Shown: positions 53,249-62,668, counted from the first letter of the stretch. The stretch is 64,000 nt of DNA from Nocardioides daedukensis (GCF_013408415.1 NZ_JACCAA010000001.1:1922001-1986000), one strand, 5' to 3'. The notes: generated from the letters alone by a model not told the origin. A program made the numbers and translations.

Positions 53249-53840
53249 CGGCTGATCTCCTCCCGGCGAATGCTCGGCCCAGCGTGACCTCGTCTGCATA
53301 TTCGAGGTCGCCGCCCACGGGCAGTCCACTAGCCAAACGCGTCACGCGCAACCCCATCGGCTTGAGATTGCGAGTGAGGAACGTCGCGGTGGCCTCGCCC
53401 TCGAGGTTGGGATCGGTGGCCAGGATGATCTCGGTGACGGCGCCGTCGGCCAGGCGCACCATCAGCTCGCGGATCCGCAGCTGCTCCGGTCCGATGCCGT
53501 CGATCGGCGAGATCGCGCCGCCCAGCACGTGGTAGCGACCACGGAACTCCCGGGTCCGCTCGATCGCGACGACGTCCTTGTATTCCTCGACCACACAGAT
53601 CACCGACGGGTCGCGGCGCGGGTCACGGCAGATCCGGCACTGCTCCTCCTCGGAGACGTTGAAGCAGACCGAGCAGAACTTCACCCGGTCCTTCACCTTG
53701 ATCAGCACGTCGGCCAGCCGGCGTACGTCGGTCGGTTCGGCCTGCAGCAGGTGGAAGGCGATCCGCTGCGCGCTCTTGGGACCCACGCCGGGCAGCTGGC
53801 CCAGCTCGTCGATCAGGTCCTGGACGATGCCTTCGTACAA
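53241..53840 (-). CDS. recR: Recombination mediator RecR
   Basis: 199 residues. Helix-hairpin-helix in [17 protein letters not shown], zinc finger [17 protein letters not shown], and Toprim domain ([32 protein letters not shown]). Works with RecF/RecO in loading RecA at gaps. The TTG at 53840 is chosen as start: it gives the family N-terminus [14 protein letters not shown] and lies one base after the ybaB TGA; no ATG or GTG fits. Confidence 0.95.
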   Translation of the reverse strand: MYEGIVQDLIDELGQLPGVGPKSAQRIAFHLLQAEPTDVRRLADVLIKVKDRVKFCSVCFNVSEEEQCRICRDPRRDPSVICVVEEYKDVVAIERTREFRGRYHVLGGAISPIDGIGPEQLRIRELMVRLADGAVTEIILATDPNLEGEATATFLTRNLKPMGLRVTRLASGLPVGGDLEYADEVTLGRAFAGRRSADD

Positions 53841-53841
53841 G

Positions 53842-54240
53842 TCAGAACCCCAGACCGGGCAGCGAGTCGCCGCCACCGGGCGCGCCGCCGAGGCCGCCGC
53901 CGGCCAGCGGACCGAGCTTCTCCGAAGCCAGCGCGTCGGCGCGAGCCTTCGCGTCGCGCCACGCGGCCACGACCATGTCGCCGAGGTCGGAGAGGTCATC
54001 GGCGTTGCTGCCGTCGAAGCCTCCGGCCTTGATGTTGACGTCGAGCAGGTCGCCGGTGCCGGACAGCTTCACGGTGACAGAACCGCCGGCGACGGTGCCC
54101 TCCACCTCCGTCTGGGCGAGCTCGTTCTGCGCGTTGACGAGCTGCTCCTGCATCTGCTGCGCCTGCTGGAGCAGGGCGTTCATGTCGAAGCCACCCATGC
54201 CGGAGTCAGATGAGTCGCCGCCGAAGGGGTTCTGGGTCAT
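53842..54240 (-). CDS. ybaB: YbaB/EbfC nucleoid-associated protein
   Basis: 132 residues. Core of about 90 residues with [35 protein letters not shown] and [14 protein letters not shown]; both tails are Gly-rich and probably flexible. Binds DNA as a dimer and is nearly always found between dnaX and recR, as here. GAGAGG is 7 bases before the ATG. Confidence 0.95.
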   Translation of the reverse strand: MTQNPFGGDSSDSGMGGFDMNALLQQAQQMQEQLVNAQNELAQTEVEGTVAGGSVTVKLSGTGDLLDVNIKAGGFDGSNADDLSDLGDMVVAAWRDAKARADALASEKLGPLAGGGLGGAPGGGDSLPGLGF

Positions 54241-54256
54241 GGTCGTGCCTCTCACG

Positions 54257-56713
54257 TCAGTCGTGCTTGATTTCTTCGATGATCTGGGCGCCCAGCGTGC
54301 GCTGGAGCAGCTCGGTGCCCGACATGCCGGAGTCCTCGATGGCCGGATCGTTCCGGTCGACCTCGTCGTCGGCTGAGCCGCCCGAATTGCGCGCGGTCTC
54401 GATCGGTCCGGTCCGCGTCGAGCTGATCGCCTCGCGCGCGGCGCTCATGGCCGAGAGCGAGACAGTCTCGTTGGTCCGCACCACCGGCTGGTCGGGCGGG
54501 GACTGCCCTGGTGCTGACTGGGCCGGCGGGGACTGCGCTGGGGCGGCCTCGTCCGTGGCCCAGGGCGGTGGCTCGTTGGGAGCGGACTGGGCCGATTCCT
54601 GGGCCGGTTCCGCACCCCACGGTGCCGGGCCCTGCGACTCGGCCATGCCTCCTGCTCCGGGGCCGCCGTCCTGCGGCCGTGCGGCCGAGGGGTCCGGCTG
54701 TTGCTGTCCCTCGGCGGACCGCTGCACCTGAGGGACCTGCTCGACGGGTCGGCTCGCGGTGGGGGCGGCTGCCCCTGCCCCCGGGGCGGCGCCCGGGTCG
54801 ACGATGGCGTCGACCTTCCAGTCGGTGCCGACCACGTCGATCGCGGCCTGGCGGACGATCTCCGCGCTGCCACCGTTGGCGAAGGACTCCCGGGCACCGG
54901 CGTTCTGGAAACCCAGGGTCAGCGTCTTGGCGTCCACCGCGACGACCTGGGCGTTCTGGGTCAGGTGGATCCAGGTCACCCGGCGCTTCATCTTGGTGGC
55001 CTCGACGATGTCGGGCCACAGGCGGCGTACGTCGGCCAGGCTCAGGCCACCTGTCGGGGCCTGGTTGCCCTGGCTCACCGGTTGGCCGTGCGGTGCCCGC
55101 GGCGGCACATCGGCTGCCCGCTGGTCGCGCGGCTGGTTCCATGAGCCGGGTGCGCCGGCCTGATCCGCGGCGCTGGGCGAGCCACCGTCCGCCCCGCTGG
55201 TGCGAGTGGGCTCGGACGGACTCGAGGACTCGGCCGGGTCAACCGCAGCCGAGCCTGGCTGGGAGTCGACGGGCCGGGGCTCGGGTGTCGGCCGGTCCTC
55301 TGTGGGCGGGCGCGTGTCGGTGGACGCGGCAGGCGCGGTCGCCGGAGAGGCGGGCGCAGCCGCTTGGGACGGCGCCGCGGGCGAAGGCGCCGGAGAGGCG
55401 GGCGCAGCAACCGGCGGCGAGGCAGGCGCAGCAGCCTGCGGCGAGGCGGGCGCAGCAGCCGGGGCCGTCGATCCCGCCAGGGCCGAAGGGGACTCGGCGA
55501 GGTGTCCTCCGGATCGCGCCGGTCCCGGCGCCGGGGCGCCGCCGGTCACGTCCAGGCGCCGCTCAAGACGGTCCAGGCGGGCCATCAGGCCCTCCTTGGA
55601 GTCATCGGCACCGGGCAGCAGCACCCGCGCGCAGATCAGCTCGAGGAGCAGCCTGGGCGCGGTTGCGCCGCGCATCTCGGTCAGACCGGTCGCGAACAGG
55701 TCCGCGGCCCGGCTCAGGCCGGGCACGCCATAGCGGGCGGCCTGCGCGGTGAGCCGCTCGGCCATGTCCTCGGGCACATCGATCAGACCGGTCGCAGAGG
55801 CATCCGGCACCGCGCCGATGATGACCAGGTCGCGCAGCCGACGCAGGAGGTCCTCGGTGAAGCGACGTGGGTCCTGCCCCGTCTCGATCACCTTGTCCAC
55901 CACGCCGAAGACCGAACCGCCGTCACCGGCAGCGAACGCGTCGACGACCTCGTCGAGCAACGAGTCCGGGGTGTAGCCGAGCAGACCGGTGGCCAGCTGG
56001 TGGGTCACGCCCGCGGGCCCGGCGCCGCCGAGGAGCTGGTCGAGCACCGACATCGTGTCCCGGGCCGAGCCACCGCCGGCCCGCACCACGAGGGGAAGGG
56101 CGGCCGGCTCGATCGAGACGCCCTCCTTCTCGCACAGCTCACCCAGATAGCTCGAGAGCAGCCGCGGCGGGATCAACCGGAAAGGGTAGTGGTGGGTGCG
56201 CGAGCGGATGGTCGGGATGACCTTCTCCGGCTCGGTGGTCGCGAAGATGAAGCGCAGGTGCGGGGGCGGTTCCTCGACCAGCTTCAGCAGGGCGTTGAAG
56301 CCCTGCGGAGAGACCATGTGGGCCTCGTCGATGATGTAGACCTTGTAACGGCTCTTCACCGGGGCGAAGAACGCCTTCTCGCGCAGGTCACGCGCATCGT
56401 CGACACCACCGTGCGAAGCGGCGTCGATCTCGATCACGTCGATCGACCCGGGACCTCCGCGGGCCAGGTCGCGACACGAGTCGCACTCGCCGCACGGGTC
56501 CGCGATCGGGGCGCGTTCGCAGTTCAGCGCGCGAGCCAGGATCCGGGCCGAGGTGGTCTTGCCACAACCGCGGGGCCCGGAGAACAGGTAGGCGTGGTTG
56601 ACCCTGTTGTTGGCCAAGGCTGCGCGCAGGGGCTCGGTGACGTGATCCTGGCCGATGACCTCGGCGAACGTCTCGGGCCGGTAGCGGCGATAGAGGGCGA
56701 GGGGTGCATCCAC
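54257..56713 (-). CDS. dnaX: DNA polymerase III subunits gamma/tau
   Basis: 818 residues. Clamp-loader AAA+ domain with ALYRRYRPETFAEVIGQDHV, Walker A GPRGCGKTTSARILARAL, zinc motif Cys in CERAP then CGECDSC, DEAHM Walker B and the SRC-like TIRSRTHHYPF sensor. After domain III (to about 380) a long Ala/Pro/Ser region includes six or more AAPASP-like units (about 415-470). The C-terminal part carries a tau-like domain (DIVEATKMKRRVTWIHL). GTG 56713 is chosen because TAGTGT on the minus strand (56721-56726) ends 7 bases upstream (leaderless). No A/T-rich slippery site for gamma was noticed. Confidence 0.95.
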   Translation of the reverse strand: MDAPLALYRRYRPETFAEVIGQDHVTEPLRAALANNRVNHAYLFSGPRGCGKTTSARILARALNCERAPIADPCGECDSCRDLARGGPGSIDVIEIDAASHGGVDDARDLREKAFFAPVKSRYKVYIIDEAHMVSPQGFNALLKLVEEPPPHLRFIFATTEPEKVIPTIRSRTHHYPFRLIPPRLLSSYLGELCEKEGVSIEPAALPLVVRAGGGSARDTMSVLDQLLGGAGPAGVTHQLATGLLGYTPDSLLDEVVDAFAAGDGGSVFGVVDKVIETGQDPRRFTEDLLRRLRDLVIIGAVPDASATGLIDVPEDMAERLTAQAARYGVPGLSRAADLFATGLTEMRGATAPRLLLELICARVLLPGADDSKEGLMARLDRLERRLDVTGGAPAPGPARSGGHLAESPSALAGSTAPAAAPASPQAAAPASPPVAAPASPAPSPAAPSQAAAPASPATAPAASTDTRPPTEDRPTPEPRPVDSQPGSAAVDPAESSSPSEPTRTSGADGGSPSAADQAGAPGSWNQPRDQRAADVPPRAPHGQPVSQGNQAPTGGLSLADVRRLWPDIVEATKMKRRVTWIHLTQNAQVVAVDAKTLTLGFQNAGARESFANGGSAEIVRQAAIDVVGTDWKVDAIVDPGAAPGAGAAAPTASRPVEQVPQVQRSAEGQQQPDPSAARPQDGGPGAGGMAESQGPAPWGAEPAQESAQSAPNEPPPWATDEAAPAQSPPAQSAPGQSPPDQPVVRTNETVSLSAMSAAREAISSTRTGPIETARNSGGSADDEVDRNDPAIEDSGMSGTELLQRTLGAQIIEEIKHD

Positions 56714-56853
56714 GCCCTGAACACTAACCACCACCGCCGACAGCCGGTAGCGCGGCGGTCCAGCCGGTGCACATGAGCGTCGAACACGCCCCTGGAGGCC
56801 TGGAACGAAAGGCCGGGAACGAAAGGCCGGGAACGAAAGGCTCAGGAAATGAA

Positions 56854-56943
56854 AAGGCCCCCCATGCACCCGACAGAGCTCACCTGCCCTTGCTGCCTTC
56901 CGGCCCTGGGGGAGTTCAGCGAGATGCCGCCACACGGGGGGTT
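56854..56943 (-). ncRNA. ffs: 4.5S signal recognition particle RNA
   Basis: The minus strand carries the SRP core CCAGGGCCGGAAGGCAGCAA (with GGAAGG tetraloop flanks) flanked by GTGTGGCGGCATCTC and GAGCTCTGTCGGGTGC, as in Streptomyces scRNA. 5' and 3' ends pair (CCCCCC/GGGGGG). The 3' end runs into TTTTC, a short intrinsic stop. Ends estimated to within a few bases from the promoter and T-tract. Confidence 0.92.
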
Positions 56944-56950
56944 GGCAGGG

Positions 56951-56980
56951 AGTCTAGGTCAGGGCGGTCCGGCAGGCCAA
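56951..56980 (-). promoter_or_regulatory. Promoter of the SRP RNA
   Basis: On the minus strand, TTGGCC (56975-56980) and TAGACT (56951-56956) are separated by 18 bases, with the RNA start expected about 7 bases after the -10. This fits a housekeeping sigma-factor promoter. Confidence 0.65.
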
Positions 56981-57030
56981 AGTGAGCATCGATTTCCTGC
57001 CTCACCGACCCAACGGGTAGCCTCCTCCGC

Positions 57031-57115
57031 GGAGGTATCGCCTAGTGGCCTATGGCGCTCGCTTGGAAAGCGGGTTGGGTTAACGCCCTCGGGGGTTCGA
57101 ATCCCCCTACCTCCG
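57031..57115 (+). tRNA. tRNA-Ser (anticodon GGA)
   Basis: 85 nt, class II. Acceptor GGAGGTA/TACCTCC with discriminator G, anticodon loop TTGGAAA giving GGA, a long variable arm (GTTGGGTTAACGCCCTC region) and T-arm GGGGG-TTCGAAT-CCCCC. CCA is not encoded. Position next to the SRP RNA and dnaX is common in actinobacteria. Confidence 0.96.
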
Positions 57116-57120
57116 CAGAT

Positions 57121-57150
57121 CGAACGCCCCGGTGAGAACCGGGGCGTTCG
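57121..57150 (+). terminator. Terminator of tRNA-Ser
   Basis: Perfect 13-bp stem CGAACGCCCCGGT (57121-57133) with complement at 57138-57150, GAGA loop and TCATTTC tail, 5 bases after the tRNA. Confidence 0.88.
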
Positions 57151-57189
57151 TCATTTCACGCCCCGTCACATTCCGGGGTACGCCGTGAC

Positions 57190-58425
57190 TCACCCGCGGC
57201 GGCGGGCGAGGAGTGGGCGGAGCACCAGGGCGAGCACCAGCAGTCCGCCGGCGCCCATCCCCCACCAGAGCAGTGAGCGTCGACGCTCGGCGGCTCGGTC
57301 CTCGAGCGGAGCCGGCTTCGCCGCGACGTAGTCCTCGGCGCTGCGCGCCCGCTCGGTGCGCAGCTCACCGGTCGCCGAGATCGCCAGCTTCCGGGTCAGC
57401 GCCTCATAGGGCTGGACCATCCCGTGCCCGTCCATCGCGTTCTCGTTGCCGCCACCCTGGGCGGTCACCTCGATCCGGGTCTTCACCTGGGCCGGGGTGA
57501 GCCGCTGGTCCTCGAGCAGCAGCGCCGCGACGCCGCTGACCACTGCCGTGGCCCAGCTGGAGGCCGGGTCCGAGATCGTGCAGACCAGGTTGCGCAGCAT
57601 CACCGTGCGCAGTCCCACGACCGGGGCGGAGACGTCGATCTCGGGACCGACCAGGACCGCCTCGGAGGTCATGCTCATGTCGGCGGACCGGCTGGTCACC
57701 GCGATGACGCCGTCCATGCTCGCCGGGAACAGCACCTCGTCGGGCGCAGCGGGCGGCTCGTCCTGGCCGTCGGCATCCTCGGACTCCTCGTCCTCGGTCT
57801 CGGCGTCCGGGTCACGGTTGCCCGCGGCAGCGACCACGACGATGCCCTTGGCGATGGCCGCGTCGATCGCGGCCGCCAGGGCCTTGTTCGGCTTCTCGAA
57901 CCCGATTGAGATGTTGATGACGCCGATCTTGTCGCGGTTCGCACTCGCCCACTTCACCGCTGCCGTCACGTCACCGGCCTGCACCTTGCTGGGTCCCGTG
58001 GTCTCGCCCTCGACGGCCCCGGCAGCCACTCGCAGGTCATAGATCTCAGCGCCCGGTGCGATGCCCGTCGCGTCGCCCTTGCCGGCGATCACGCCCGCGA
58101 CGATCGTGCCGTGCCCGTCCTCGACCTTCCCCTGGGCGAACGCCTTGCCCGGGCGGGCCGAGAGGATCTTCGACGTCGAGACCCCGGAGTCGATGACGGC
58201 GACTCCGACGCCCTTGCCGGTCGCGATCCGGTGCACCTCGTCGAGGCGCAGCGAGTTGAGGGTGTCGTTCTCCTCGTCGGCGTCCCGGTCGACCTCGGTG
58301 CCGGTCGCGGCGTCGCCGGGGACACCGCGCATGCACGGGGTCTCGTCGGCATGTGCCGGGGTGGCGCCGATCAGGACCAGGCTCCCCGCGAGGATCGACG
58401 ACGCAAGCGCGGAGGTCAGCCGCAT
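57190..58425 (-). CDS. mycP: Mycosin, type VII secretion subtilisin-like protease
   Basis: 411 residues. Signal peptide to about residue 26 (AHADE cleavage), subtilisin fold with D79 (VAVIDSGV), H105 (EDGHGTIVAG), oxyanion N203 (AAAGNRD) and S290 (ASSWATAVVSG; the normal GTSxAxP has Ala, Ser and no Pro). An acidic insert (about 207-228) follows the Asn. A C-terminal helix (about 385-405) followed by RRRG anchors it. It should sit outside the membrane on top of the ESX-type complex. Its ATG overlaps the eccB end by 10 bases. Confidence 0.92.
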   Translation of the reverse strand: MRLTSALASSILAGSLVLIGATPAHADETPCMRGVPGDAATGTEVDRDADEENDTLNSLRLDEVHRIATGKGVGVAVIDSGVSTSKILSARPGKAFAQGKVEDGHGTIVAGVIAGKGDATGIAPGAEIYDLRVAAGAVEGETTGPSKVQAGDVTAAVKWASANRDKIGVINISIGFEKPNKALAAAIDAAIAKGIVVVAAAGNRDPDAETEDEESEDADGQDEPPAAPDEVLFPASMDGVIAVTSRSADMSMTSEAVLVGPEIDVSAPVVGLRTVMLRNLVCTISDPASSWATAVVSGVAALLLEDQRLTPAQVKTRIEVTAQGGGNENAMDGHGMVQPYEALTRKLAISATGELRTERARSAEDYVAAKPAPLEDRAAERRRSLLWWGMGAGGLLVLALVLRPLLARRRG

Positions 58426-59798
58426 GTCTTCATCGCCTTGGCCGTCGGTTGACGACGCGCTGCCTCCTGGGAGAGCTCGGGGCCGCACTCGAAGCTCTCG
58501 GTCCACGCGTCCGGCACGGTCGGCGCCTTCACCGATCCGAACCCGAGGAGACGAGCAGTCTCCCCCTTGGGTCCGCCCAGTCGATAGCGCTTGCCGTCCA
58601 TGTCGATCACCACGGGAGTGCCTGCGGTGGCCGCTCCGTGCTGGCCGACGTTGACGTAGGCGCCGTACCCCGGCTGTACGGCGACATCGAGGACGTTCGC
58701 CCTGAGCTTGCTCGCGCTCTCGTCCTCCGAGGGGTCGACCGCGAGGCTGACCGTGGCCGGCCCTCCGGGCGTCGCGTTGAGCACGCCGCACGCCTCCGGG
58801 GCGTCGATCGACTGCGGCTTGGTGCTGGGCCAGTCGGCCACCGCTTCGATCTCCTGGCCGGGCTTCCCGGTGATCTGCGGGATCTCGCCCTTCGCCTTGG
58901 CCACGACCTCATAGACGACTTGGCTGAACTCGCCGAGGTTCAACGGCCCGTCGGGACCCAGGACGTAGACCTGGCCGGTGCGCTCGTTCTGGGCCAGGTC
59001 GCCGACCTCGAACTTGCCGTCGCCGACCTCGTAGTCGAGCGGCTTGCCACGGTCGGCGATGTCGAAGCTGGCCAGGCTCAGGTCCGGCCCCTTGGGGAAC
59101 AGGTCGAGCCACGCGTCGCTGACCTGGTAGCGCTCGCCCGAGTCCAGGCCGAGGTCGGCGATCAGGGCGTCCGCGTTCACGACGGGCAGCAGGTAGCGGT
59201 AGTAGCCGTGGCCCGGCTCGGCCGAGCGCGCGATCAGGAACTGCTGGCCGGCCTTGCCCTTGGTCCGGACCACCATGGCGCCCTCGACGGGCCGCGCGAC
59301 CGTCTTCTCGCCGATGAAGATCTTGGTGGCTGCCTCGGTGGTGGTGCAGGCGGTCCAGCCCGAGTTCCGCATCATGCTGGGCACCGGGATGCTGTTGGGC
59401 GCGTCATAGATGCCGATCCGGACACCCAGCTTCTTGGCGCTGATGTCCTCCTGCTTGACCGACTTCGGCTCGACCTGACCCATCAGCAGCTGCGCCGAGA
59501 CCGGGTTCACCACCGGCTGGACCGGCTGGTCCTCGGCGAGCACGACGTAGTGGTTCCCGTTCTCCTTGGAGATGATGATCCCCGGATCGGTCCAGTCGGC
59601 CGGCGAGCGGCCGGCGAACATGCTGGCCAGGGCGGCACCGGCGAGCATCAGCACACCGAGAGCGATGCCACCGATGATGGCGCGGGCCGGACGGGCCGGC
59701 TCCACCTCGCGCCCACCGGGGGCGCCGCTGACGAATGCGGTGACCAGTCGGCGCCGGCTGTAGGCGTGGGCATCGACGAGATCACGCTTGGTCGACAT
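58416..59798 (-). CDS. eccB: Type VII secretion protein EccB
   Basis: 460 residues. N-terminal MSTKRDLVDAHAYSRRRLVTAF is the conserved EccB start, then one helix (about 39-60), and a large periplasm-like domain with ISKENGNHYVV, repeated beta-rich units and a Cys pair (TACTTT, EACGVL), ending ESFECGP. Structural part of the ESX membrane complex, likely with ATPase activity only weak or absent. Followed by mycP, preceded by eccD with 6 bases between. Confidence 0.93.
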   Translation of the reverse strand: MSTKRDLVDAHAYSRRRLVTAFVSGAPGGREVEPARPARAIIGGIALGVLMLAGAALASMFAGRSPADWTDPGIIISKENGNHYVVLAEDQPVQPVVNPVSAQLLMGQVEPKSVKQEDISAKKLGVRIGIYDAPNSIPVPSMMRNSGWTACTTTEAATKIFIGEKTVARPVEGAMVVRTKGKAGQQFLIARSAEPGHGYYRYLLPVVNADALIADLGLDSGERYQVSDAWLDLFPKGPDLSLASFDIADRGKPLDYEVGDGKFEVGDLAQNERTGQVYVLGPDGPLNLGEFSQVVYEVVAKAKGEIPQITGKPGQEIEAVADWPSTKPQSIDAPEACGVLNATPGGPATVSLAVDPSEDESASKLRANVLDVAVQPGYGAYVNVGQHGAATAGTPVVIDMDGKRYRLGGPKGETARLLGFGSVKAPTVPDAWTESFECGPELSQEAARRQPTAKAMKTCG

Positions 59799-59804
59799 CA
59801 GTGA

Positions 59805-61163
59805 TCACCCACGGATCTGGCTGAAGAGGCCGACCGCGACCACGAGCAGGGGCACCAGGGAGATCAGCGCGATCACCTCGATCACGTCGCCCAGGCGGCC
59901 GCTGCGCACCGACGGGGTGGACGGCACCAGGCTCGAGGTGAGGACGAGGGCCCCCGCCGCGGCCAGCACGACGGCGATGGATGCGCGCCAGTCCGGGTGC
60001 AGGACGAGCGCGGCGGCGGCGGTGGAGATCAGCCCCAGGACACCGGCGGTGAGGCCGGCGAGCACCTCGGAGCCGGAACGATATTGGCGCGTACGCAGCA
60101 TCACCACGAAGCTGGCGGCGATCGCGATCAGCGCACCGGACAGGCCCAGGGAGACCGCCATCGGCGCGGTCAGCACCAGCAGGACACCGACTGTCGCGGT
60201 GACGGCCAGCAGGATCTCGTGCCCGACCAGGGCGTCCTCACGGACGAGGTCGGGGTCGATCGGCGCCGGGTCGTTGGTGATGTCCTCCTGGGCATAGATC
60301 TGCTCCACGCGGGTGCGGGTGGCACCCAGGGCCAGCCAGGGCAGCACGCTCCCGGCCACGACGACCAGGGTCAGCACGATGGTGAAGACGCTGGCCACGT
60401 TGAAGTCGCTGGAGCGCATCACCACTCCGACCGCGGTGAAGATCGCGCCGACCACCACGGCGGGGATGATCAGGGCCCGTCCGTCGGTGAGGCCCACCAG
60501 GGCAACGCCGCCGGCAATCAGGGCTCCGGCGCCGGCCGCTGCCATCACAGTGCCGGCGTTGGGCGCGTCGTGGGTGAGCATCAGGCCGGCGATCGCGCCG
60601 TATCCGGCTCCCATCCAGGCCAGGCACAGGGCGGCCTCGCGCTCGCGCTGGGTGTGGCTGAGCACCACCGCGCCGACGACCAGCAGCGCCGAGATGATGC
60701 AGGCGGCCGTCATCCCGAGCGTGGAGCCTCGCTGCATCAGCAGCGCGACGCCGCCGAGGCCGAGGAAGAGCCCCGCCGCAGTCAACGCCGTACGCCGTCC
60801 GGCGGCCGGCTCCCACGGCTTGAGGTCCCGCTCCACGGCGTCGGCCATCGCCTCGACCACGTCGTCATAGACGCGCGGGGCCTCCTGGTCGACACCTGCG
60901 GCGACCGTGAGCAGCGCGCCGTCCTCGACGCCCTGCATGGTCAACCCGGCGTCGCCGACGAGGCGGCGTCCGTCGCCGGTGATCACCTGATAGCCGGCAT
61001 AGACGGTGGCGGCATCCAGCAGCCCGACGCTGCGGGCCAGCTCGGGGACCAGTTCGGCAACCGGGATCGATCCCGGCAGCACCAGGTCAACCCGACGGAT
61101 CCCGGACGCGACCGTGACCCGGACCAACCCCGAGGTGGTGGCTGGTGTCGCGGCTTGGGACAT
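59805..61163 (-). CDS. eccD: Type VII secretion integral membrane protein EccD
   Basis: 452 residues. N-terminal ubiquitin-like domain (1-95; VRVTVASGIRRVDLVLPG, LTMQGVEDGALLTVAAG), then about 11 hydrophobic helices from residue 125 to the end. EccD forms the membrane vestibule of ESX systems as a dimer. The gene starts after a hairpin (61201-61230) that separates it from the small-protein genes, so core components may be expressed less than substrates. A second EccD-like gene lies at 62669-64000. Confidence 0.93.
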   Translation of the reverse strand: MSQAATPATTSGLVRVTVASGIRRVDLVLPGSIPVAELVPELARSVGLLDAATVYAGYQVITGDGRRLVGDAGLTMQGVEDGALLTVAAGVDQEAPRVYDDVVEAMADAVERDLKPWEPAAGRRTALTAAGLFLGLGGVALLMQRGSTLGMTAACIISALLVVGAVVLSHTQREREAALCLAWMGAGYGAIAGLMLTHDAPNAGTVMAAAGAGALIAGGVALVGLTDGRALIIPAVVVGAIFTAVGVVMRSSDFNVASVFTIVLTLVVVAGSVLPWLALGATRTRVEQIYAQEDITNDPAPIDPDLVREDALVGHEILLAVTATVGVLLVLTAPMAVSLGLSGALIAIAASFVVMLRTRQYRSGSEVLAGLTAGVLGLISTAAAALVLHPDWRASIAVVLAAAGALVLTSSLVPSTPSVRSGRLGDVIEVIALISLVPLLVVAVGLFSQIRG

Positions 61164-61200
61164 GCTCTCCCCGTTCCGTGCTCAGTGATGCTTCACGACA

Positions 61201-61230
61201 AGGACGCGACGAGTCTCCTCGTCGCGTCCT
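61201..61230 (-). terminator. Hairpin between T7SS substrate genes and eccD
   Basis: Perfect 13-bp stem AGGACGCGACGAG (61201-61213), complement 61218-61230, loop TCTC. On the minus strand it comes 40 bases after the stop of the 152-residue gene and is followed by TTGTCGTG. May act as terminator or attenuator. Confidence 0.75.
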
Positions 61231-61269
61231 GAAGCCTACATTCGGTCAGTGCCCGATCGGCACGGTCGG

Positions 61270-61728
61270 TCAGGCGGACGGGGTGTCGTCGCGCAGGACG
61301 ACCTCACCCAGGCCGTTGACCGTGAGGTTCTCGCGCTGTGCCGCCTCGCGGCTGCTGTCAGCGTTGTAGCCGGAGTAGGTGATGTCGCCGATCTGGGCGA
61401 GCTGGCTCTGGCTGAGCTCATCGGCTGCTTCGGCGTCCTTGACTGCAAGGAGCAGCGCTGCACTGAAGCCGGTAAGGTCGGTGCGCACACCCGAGAAGGT
61501 GCCCATCACCACCGAGTGCGCCATCCGGTGCGACTGGGCGAGCTCGTCGCCAACCTCGAAGCCGACCAGGTCGGTGGGGCTGACCTCGGCCTTCTTGAAC
61601 TCGTTGTCGAGCTTGGAGGCGATCCGGTTGGTCTCGTTGGCGAGCTCCTGGACCTCTTCGGGATTGACCCGGTAGACGCCGGCGATCCCGTCGCTGAGCT
61701 GCCTGGTGGAAAAGACTGGAGGTGCCAT
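61270..61728 (-). CDS. T7SS-associated small protein, function unknown
   Basis: 152 residues. Helical N-terminal two thirds with VNPEEVQELANETNRIASKLDNEF and FEVGDELAQSHRMAHSVV, resembling a long WXG100/Esp-like helical hairpin but without W-x-G. The C-terminal 40 residues (GDITYSGYNADSSREAAQRE) are polar; YxxxD/E-type secretion signal may be read as YSGYNADS. Location between WXG100 genes and eccD suggests a secreted substrate or chaperone. Not assigned to a family with certainty. Confidence 0.75.
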   Translation of the reverse strand: MAPPVFSTRQLSDGIAGVYRVNPEEVQELANETNRIASKLDNEFKKAEVSPTDLVGFEVGDELAQSHRMAHSVVMGTFSGVRTDLTGFSAALLLAVKDAEAADELSQSQLAQIGDITYSGYNADSSREAAQRENLTVNGLGEVVLRDDTPSA

Positions 61729-61759
61729 CAGCTGGTTCTCCTGAAGATCTCGTGCGGTC

Positions 61760-61783
61760 GGGGGTCACCGCTCGGTGACCCCC
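61760..61783 (-). terminator. Hairpin between WXG100 and the 152-residue gene
   Basis: GGGGGTCACCG (61760-61770) and its complement (61773-61783) form an 11-bp stem with only CT between the arms. Located 22 bases after the WXG100 stop on the minus strand. It could limit read-through or protect the upstream mRNA. Confidence 0.6.
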
Positions 61784-61804
61784 GCCGGACTGGTGCTGGG
61801 TCGG

Positions 61805-62137
61805 TCAGAGTCCCTTGACCGAGGCGCCGCTGGCACCGTCGGCTGCGGGGAAACGTCCCTTGTTGCGGCCTTCGGCGGCTGCGTATTCCTCACGGGACAG
61901 ACCGACACCGAGACCGATGTCGTGGAGGATCGACTTCATGTCCTTCATCGCCCGGTCCCACTCGTGGCGCGACGACTCGAACGCAAGCGACGCCTCACCG
62001 GTCCACTCGCTCTGACGACCGCGCATGCGGCGCTCGAGCTCGTCGAGCTTGTTCTCGATGCCGACGGCACCGTTCTTCAGGTCTGCGGCCGCTTGGTCAA
62101 GCGCCTCGTAGCCCACCTTCATGTCGCCAAGTCCCAT
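61805..62137 (-). CDS. WXG100 family protein (EsxA/B-like), second
   Basis: 110 residues: helix-turn-helix hairpin with the turn motif W-T-G in RQSEWTGEASLAFE and a second helix DRAMKDMKSILHDIG, followed by SREEYAAAE, where Y-x3-E fits the YxxxD/E secretion signal. Expected to form a dimer with the other WXG100 protein and be exported by the ESX system. GGAAGGAG is 7 bases before the ATG, a strong site. Confidence 0.92.
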   Translation of the reverse strand: MGLGDMKVGYEALDQAAADLKNGAVGIENKLDELERRMRGRQSEWTGEASLAFESSRHEWDRAMKDMKSILHDIGLGVGLSREEYAAAEGRNKGRFPAADGASGASVKGL

Positions 62138-62186
62138 TGTCCTGCTCCTTCCGAGAAAAAGTTGTGTCTAGCTGGTTGCCGCGGGC

Positions 62187-62507
62187 TCAGCCCAGGCCGG
62201 ATTCGTACTTCCCGTAGCCCTGCTTCTGGACCGCGTCGACCTCTTCATAGGTGACGTCCGAGCCGAGCAGGCCCTGCTCGAAGTCGTCCATCGCTCGCAT
62301 CACGCGGGTGACGGTGCCCTCCCACTTGGTGATGGCACCCTGGAAGGCGGTGCCGCCCTGGCCGACCCAGGCCGAGTTGAGGTTGCTGAGCTTCTGGCGC
62401 AGGGTGGCGATGTCGCCCACCAGGTCTTCCTGCGTCTGGGCCATGTCCTTGGCTGCTGCGTTGAGGACGCCACCTGTCAGGCCGTAGCCCGATCCGCTGT
62501 TTCCCAT
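62187..62507 (-). CDS. WXG100 family protein (EsxA/B-like), first
   Basis: 106 residues. Central W-V-G turn in LNSAWVGQGGTAFQGA between two amphipathic helices, and a C-terminal TYEEVDAVQKQGYGKYESG tail in which Y-E-E-V-D fits YxxxD/E. GGAAGGAA is 6 bases upstream of the ATG. Together with the WXG100 gene 49 bases downstream it forms the typical heterodimer substrate pair. Confidence 0.93.
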   Translation of the reverse strand: MGNSGSGYGLTGGVLNAAAKDMAQTQEDLVGDIATLRQKLSNLNSAWVGQGGTAFQGAITKWEGTVTRVMRAMDDFEQGLLGSDVTYEEVDAVQKQGYGKYESGLG

Positions 62508-62668
62508 CGGATTCCTTCCTTCTCCGCCAGAGCCTCATTCGCCCGAGCGACGTTGTGGACCGTTCCTTGATGTCTGATGACAACTCCCTGACCGGTGCTG
62601 CCGCAACAGTTCGTACCCGGGCCACGACCACATAAACATGAACAATCGCTTGTCCACAGAGATTCGGC

